NCBI GenBank assembly: GCA_937989795.1
Contig: CALKBB010000225.1
Span: 1 to 8,150, forward strand
Direction: 5' to 3'
DNA: 8,150 nt
DNA from: an uncultured Collinsella sp.
GTDB taxonomy: Bacteria; Actinomycetota; Coriobacteriia; Coriobacteriales; Coriobacteriaceae
In this document: in pieces, positions 6,062 through 8,150 of the stretch
How the letters are laid out: each line of letters begins with the position of its first letter
How positions within the stretch are numbered: position 1 is the stretch's first letter
Program-made: the position numbers and the translations under genes
Notes under the pieces: generated by a model
The model's input: the letters and a program-made list of their open reading frames with translations, nothing else
What the model was told of the DNA's origin: nothing
Databases searched by the model: none

Positions 6062-6090
6062 TTTTAAAACGGGACAAGTATACCCGTCAA
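6062..6090 (-). promoter_or_regulatory. Possible promoter of the patatin-like gene
   Basis: TTGACG (6090-6085) matches the -35 consensus at five of six positions. TTTAAA or TTAAAA lies 16-17 bases downstream (6068-6062). A start near 6055 would give a very short leader just ahead of the GGAG site. TATACT (6082-6077) is a better -10 hexamer but has no -35 box at the right distance. The stretch 6091-6168 shows no other gene-like signal. Confidence 0.4.
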
Positions 6091-6168
6091 CATATATCGT
6101 CCCAGTCGCATTTTTATCGAACATCGCATCGTCGCGCTACCGCTTGTCGAATAATAGCCGCCCACAGC

Positions 6169-6465
6169 ATGTGCACCCATATCCCCGCACTCGAGGAAAG
6201 CGGCTTTATGGTGACGCTCGACAAGCACATTTGGCAGATTGCACCCGTCGACGGCGATCAAGGCCGCAGCACGCAAATCATTTCATCGATGCTCGAAATG
6301 GCGCAGTCGCTCCATCTGCCCGTCGTGGTCGAAGGCGTCGAGACAGATGAGCAGGCGAACATGCTACGACAAATGGGTGCCCGCGACGCTCAGGGCTTCC
6401 TCTACTACCGCCCCATGCCGACGAAGGATTTTGAGGCATTGCTCGATGGTGGCAATAACAATTGA
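6169..6465 (+). pseudogene. Remnant of an EAL-domain (c-di-GMP phosphodiesterase) gene
   Basis: In one frame two pieces of an EAL domain survive. The first, HIPALEESGFMVTLDKHIWQ, matches the early-middle segment normally written FIPxLExxGxIxxLDxxIW. About ten residues later comes the domain's last third: QIISSMLEMAQSLHLP, then VVVEGVETDEQ, then QGFLYYRPMP, ending at a TGA. Everything between, about 100 or more residues including the metal-binding DDFG-type region, is gone, and the EAL motif itself is absent upstream. Without those residues the product cannot hydrolyse c-di-GMP. There is no ribosome binding site before the ATG at 6169, though the frame remains open to 6028. The frame is kept across the deletion. 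It lies directly upstream of, and parallel to, a GGDEF gene that lacks its own EAL domain, suggesting past rearrangement of c-di-GMP genes. Confidence 0.78.
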
Positions 6466-6521
6466 TACGCTCACGCGCAAAACGCCACCGTCGAAGGGAG
6501 CATTTGTCTCCATTAGCTAAC

Positions 6522-6556
6522 TTATATCCCCAGTTCAAACCGAATTGGGGATATGA
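6522..6556. repeat. 15-bp stem inverted repeat upstream of the GGDEF gene
   Basis: TTATATCCCCAGTTC (6522-6536) pairs with GAATTGGGGATATGA (6542-6556) around a five-base loop, with two G-T wobbles (one near the outer end, one in the middle). It lies 57 bases after the EAL remnant stop and 36 bases before the GGDEF gene start. No T tract follows on either strand, so it is a poor intrinsic terminator. It overlaps TATGAT (6552-6557), a good -10 match without a clear -35, so it may be an operator or a leader hairpin. Confidence 0.6.
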
Positions 6557-6576
6557 TACAAACCGTTGTTCCGCCC

Positions 6577-6583
6577 AAGGAGG
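6577..6583 (+). promoter_or_regulatory. Strong ribosome binding site of the GGDEF gene
   Basis: AAGGAGG is a full Shine-Dalgarno match nine bases before the ATG at 6593. It overrules the earlier in-frame ATG at 6566, which has no such site and would place this motif inside the coding region. Confidence 0.85.
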
Positions 6584-6592
6584 TTATCCATC

Positions 6593-8122
6593 ATGAACGA
6601 GTCATATCGCCTGGGCGAGCAATCGATTATTGCCTATCTTCAGCGACTTGCGAATGGCGTCTCGACCGCCGAACTCGATGTTGCCGCGCTGCCCGCTGGA
6701 CTACGCGCCGTTGGTGAGCAACTGCAAAAGACGCATGCCATCCTGCAACAAGAGCACCGGCTGCTTGAGCGCAACGCCTATATCGATCCGCTCACCAACT
6801 TGGGCAACCGCAACGGATTCGACCGTCACGTCGAGCAACTCTGGCGCAAAGGCGACCCCTTCACCTGCGCCTATATTGACATCGACCATCTCAAGCATTG
6901 CAATGATAAGTTTGGCCACGCCGAAGGCAATCGCTATATTCTGAGCATCTGCCGCACGCTCACCGAAGCAATGGAACACGATGACCTGCTGTTCCGTATC
7001 GGTGGAGACGAGTTTGTGCTTATCTCGCTCTCCACAAACGAGACTGAACTCGAGCAGCGCTTGGAGCAGGTACGTGCCGGGCTAATCGAGGCGAGCTCAG
7101 GTGGCAAGGCACCCATGATCGGCAGCTTTAGCTTTGGCTGCTCGCGCGTCGATCCATTTGCCGGCGACACGCGTCGCCAGATGACGATGGATGCCGATCG
7201 CAAGATGTATCGCTATAAGCTTATGCATCGTGTGCAGCAACCGAAAGACAATGACGCGCCGCAACGCCCAATCGTCGATCAGCTTCCGTGCAACGACCGG
7301 GTGTTCCAAGCGATCTCCATGAGCTCCGAGACGCGCTATCCGTTCATCCTCAATCTCGATACGGGCGAATCGCAATGGTCGGTCAACGCCGTGCGCGATT
7401 TTGACCTGCCCTCCCAGCACCCTTTTAACTCGGTCGATATGTGGCTTGCCCGCGTTCATCCCGAGGACCGCGACAACGTACGCGCCGAGCTCGACATGGT
7501 GATAAACGGCACGTGGCACTTCCACTACATGCAGTATCGCGTAATGGATGCCACCGGAGCATACGCGCTTTGCGACTGCACGGGCTACCGCTTGGATGGC
7601 ACCGATACCGAGCCCAGCATGTATGTGGGCATTATCATCAACCGAAGCTTGGCAGATACGACCGATTCCGTAACCGGCCTGGGCGATATTCACGCCCTGG
7701 TCAACGCCATTGGCGAAATGCGTCGCGTGGCGCGCGAGGCAGGCTTTATTGCCATTAAGGTTGACGATATCGCCGAGGTCAATGCCCGCTTTGGATTCGA
7801 TGCAGGCGACCGTGTGCTCGCCGAAAGCGCCGCCTGTCTCATGGATTGCTCGCGCGGCAAGGGTCGCCTGTTCCGCTCGACGGGGCCGACATTCGTGGCG
7901 CTTTTCGACGACTTTGATCCCGAAGAGACCGACGCGATTGCAGACGAAATAGAACGGTTCCTGGGTTCTCCCGTGCTCATCGGCTCGCTTGAATATCAGC
8001 CGCCCATTCGTGTGGCGACGCTTCATCTGGACAGCGTTGACCGACAGCCCGTTTCCATTTTGAACGAGCTCAAAGCGTTACTTAAAGAGGCACCGCAAGT
8101 ACCGGGCACCAAGCTGGACTAG
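6593..8122 (+). CDS. GGDEF-PAS-degenerate GGDEF signalling protein (putative diguanylate cyclase)
   Basis: The 509-residue protein has no membrane span or signal peptide. Residues 1-62 are a helical lead-in. A first GGDEF domain (about 63-212) has DPLTNLGNR at 65-73, metal-site Asp96 in IDIDHLK, and the intact signature GGDEF at 137-141, so it should cyclise GTP. Two deviations stand out. The residue aligned with the guanine-reading Asp (PleD Asp344) is Asn113 in GHAEGN, and the I-site RxxD is EHDD (128-131), so product inhibition at that site is unlikely. A PAS-like domain (about 245-352, with HPED at 289-292) follows. The second GGDEF-like domain (about 357-500) keeps VTGLGD and AGD (404-406), but the signature is TGPTF (430-434), so it is probably non-catalytic. 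No EAL domain follows. The PAS ligand is unknown. Confidence 0.9.
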   Translation: MNESYRLGEQSIIAYLQRLANGVSTAELDVAALPAGLRAVGEQLQKTHAILQQEHRLLERNAYIDPLTNLGNRNGFDRHVEQLWRKGDPFTCAYIDIDHLKHCNDKFGHAEGNRYILSICRTLTEAMEHDDLLFRIGGDEFVLISLSTNETELEQRLEQVRAGLIEASSGGKAPMIGSFSFGCSRVDPFAGDTRRQMTMDADRKMYRYKLMHRVQQPKDNDAPQRPIVDQLPCNDRVFQAISMSSETRYPFILNLDTGESQWSVNAVRDFDLPSQHPFNSVDMWLARVHPEDRDNVRAELDMVINGTWHFHYMQYRVMDATGAYALCDCTGYRLDGTDTEPSMYVGIIINRSLADTTDSVTGLGDIHALVNAIGEMRRVAREAGFIAIKVDDIAEVNARFGFDAGDRVLAESAACLMDCSRGKGRLFRSTGPTFVALFDDFDPEETDAIADEIERFLGSPVLIGSLEYQPPIRVATLHLDSVDRQPVSILNELKALLKEAPQVPGTKLD

Positions 8123-8150
8123 CGTTGTGGGGCGCGATGTGAAACACAAG

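Noticed and set aside
6513..6520. TTAGCTAA palindrome
   Set aside because: Eight bases in an AT-rich gap is expected by chance and has no partner motif.
7097..8026. Minus-strand open frame of 309 codons opposite the GGDEF gene
   Set aside because: Shadow frame without domains; the plus-strand PAS and GGDEF-like domains explain the region.
8123..8150. Start of a further gene or terminator at the right edge
   Set aside because: Only 28 bases after the GGDEF stop; no hairpin, ribosome site or start codon context can be supported.

Overview
The window is GC-rich, protein-coding bacterial chromosome with strong Shine-Dalgarno sites. Its gene content includes a TPP-riboswitch thiM/thiE operon with a thiamine-binding-protein gene inside, a YxjG-type methionine synthase, a Cof-type HAD phosphatase, a patatin-like protein and a GGDEF/PAS protein. 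Style and composition suggest a gut actinobacterium of the class Coriobacteriia, most likely Collinsella or a close relative. This is inference from protein flavour, because no rRNA or other marker gene is present.

Left part (1-2926, all on the minus strand). A HAD phosphatase gene is followed 10 bases later by a LysR-family regulator gene; the phosphatase stop codon lies inside the regulator's ribosome binding site. After a 155-base gap comes a B12-independent methionine synthase-like gene that runs off the left edge. The gap holds a 23-bp dyad with a classic LysR-type ATAG-N7-CTAT core and a second perfect 14-bp palindrome over a possible -10 box. The LysR protein probably controls the methionine synthase gene.

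Middle (2927-5058, plus strand). The intergenic region carries an 11-bp-arm inverted repeat, then a TPP riboswitch and a textbook intrinsic terminator. These control a tightly packed operon: thiM (thiazole kinase, GTG start), a small thiamine-binding (UPF0045) protein and thiE (thiamine phosphate synthase). ThiM makes thiazole phosphate and ThiE joins it to the pyrimidine moiety; no pyrimidine kinase (thiD) is in the window. thiE ends facing a convergent patatin-like gene across a 14-bp perfect inverted repeat.

Right part (5171-8150). After the patatin gene (minus strand) lies a decayed remnant of a c-di-GMP phosphodiesterase (EAL) domain with a large internal deletion. It is followed by a 509-residue cytosolic GGDEF-PAS-degenerate GGDEF protein. 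Its active GGDEF domain keeps the signature but has Asn in place of the Asp that normally reads the guanine base, and lacks the inhibitory I-site. This makes its nucleotide product worth testing. No CRISPR array, tRNA, rRNA or intact mobile element was seen.
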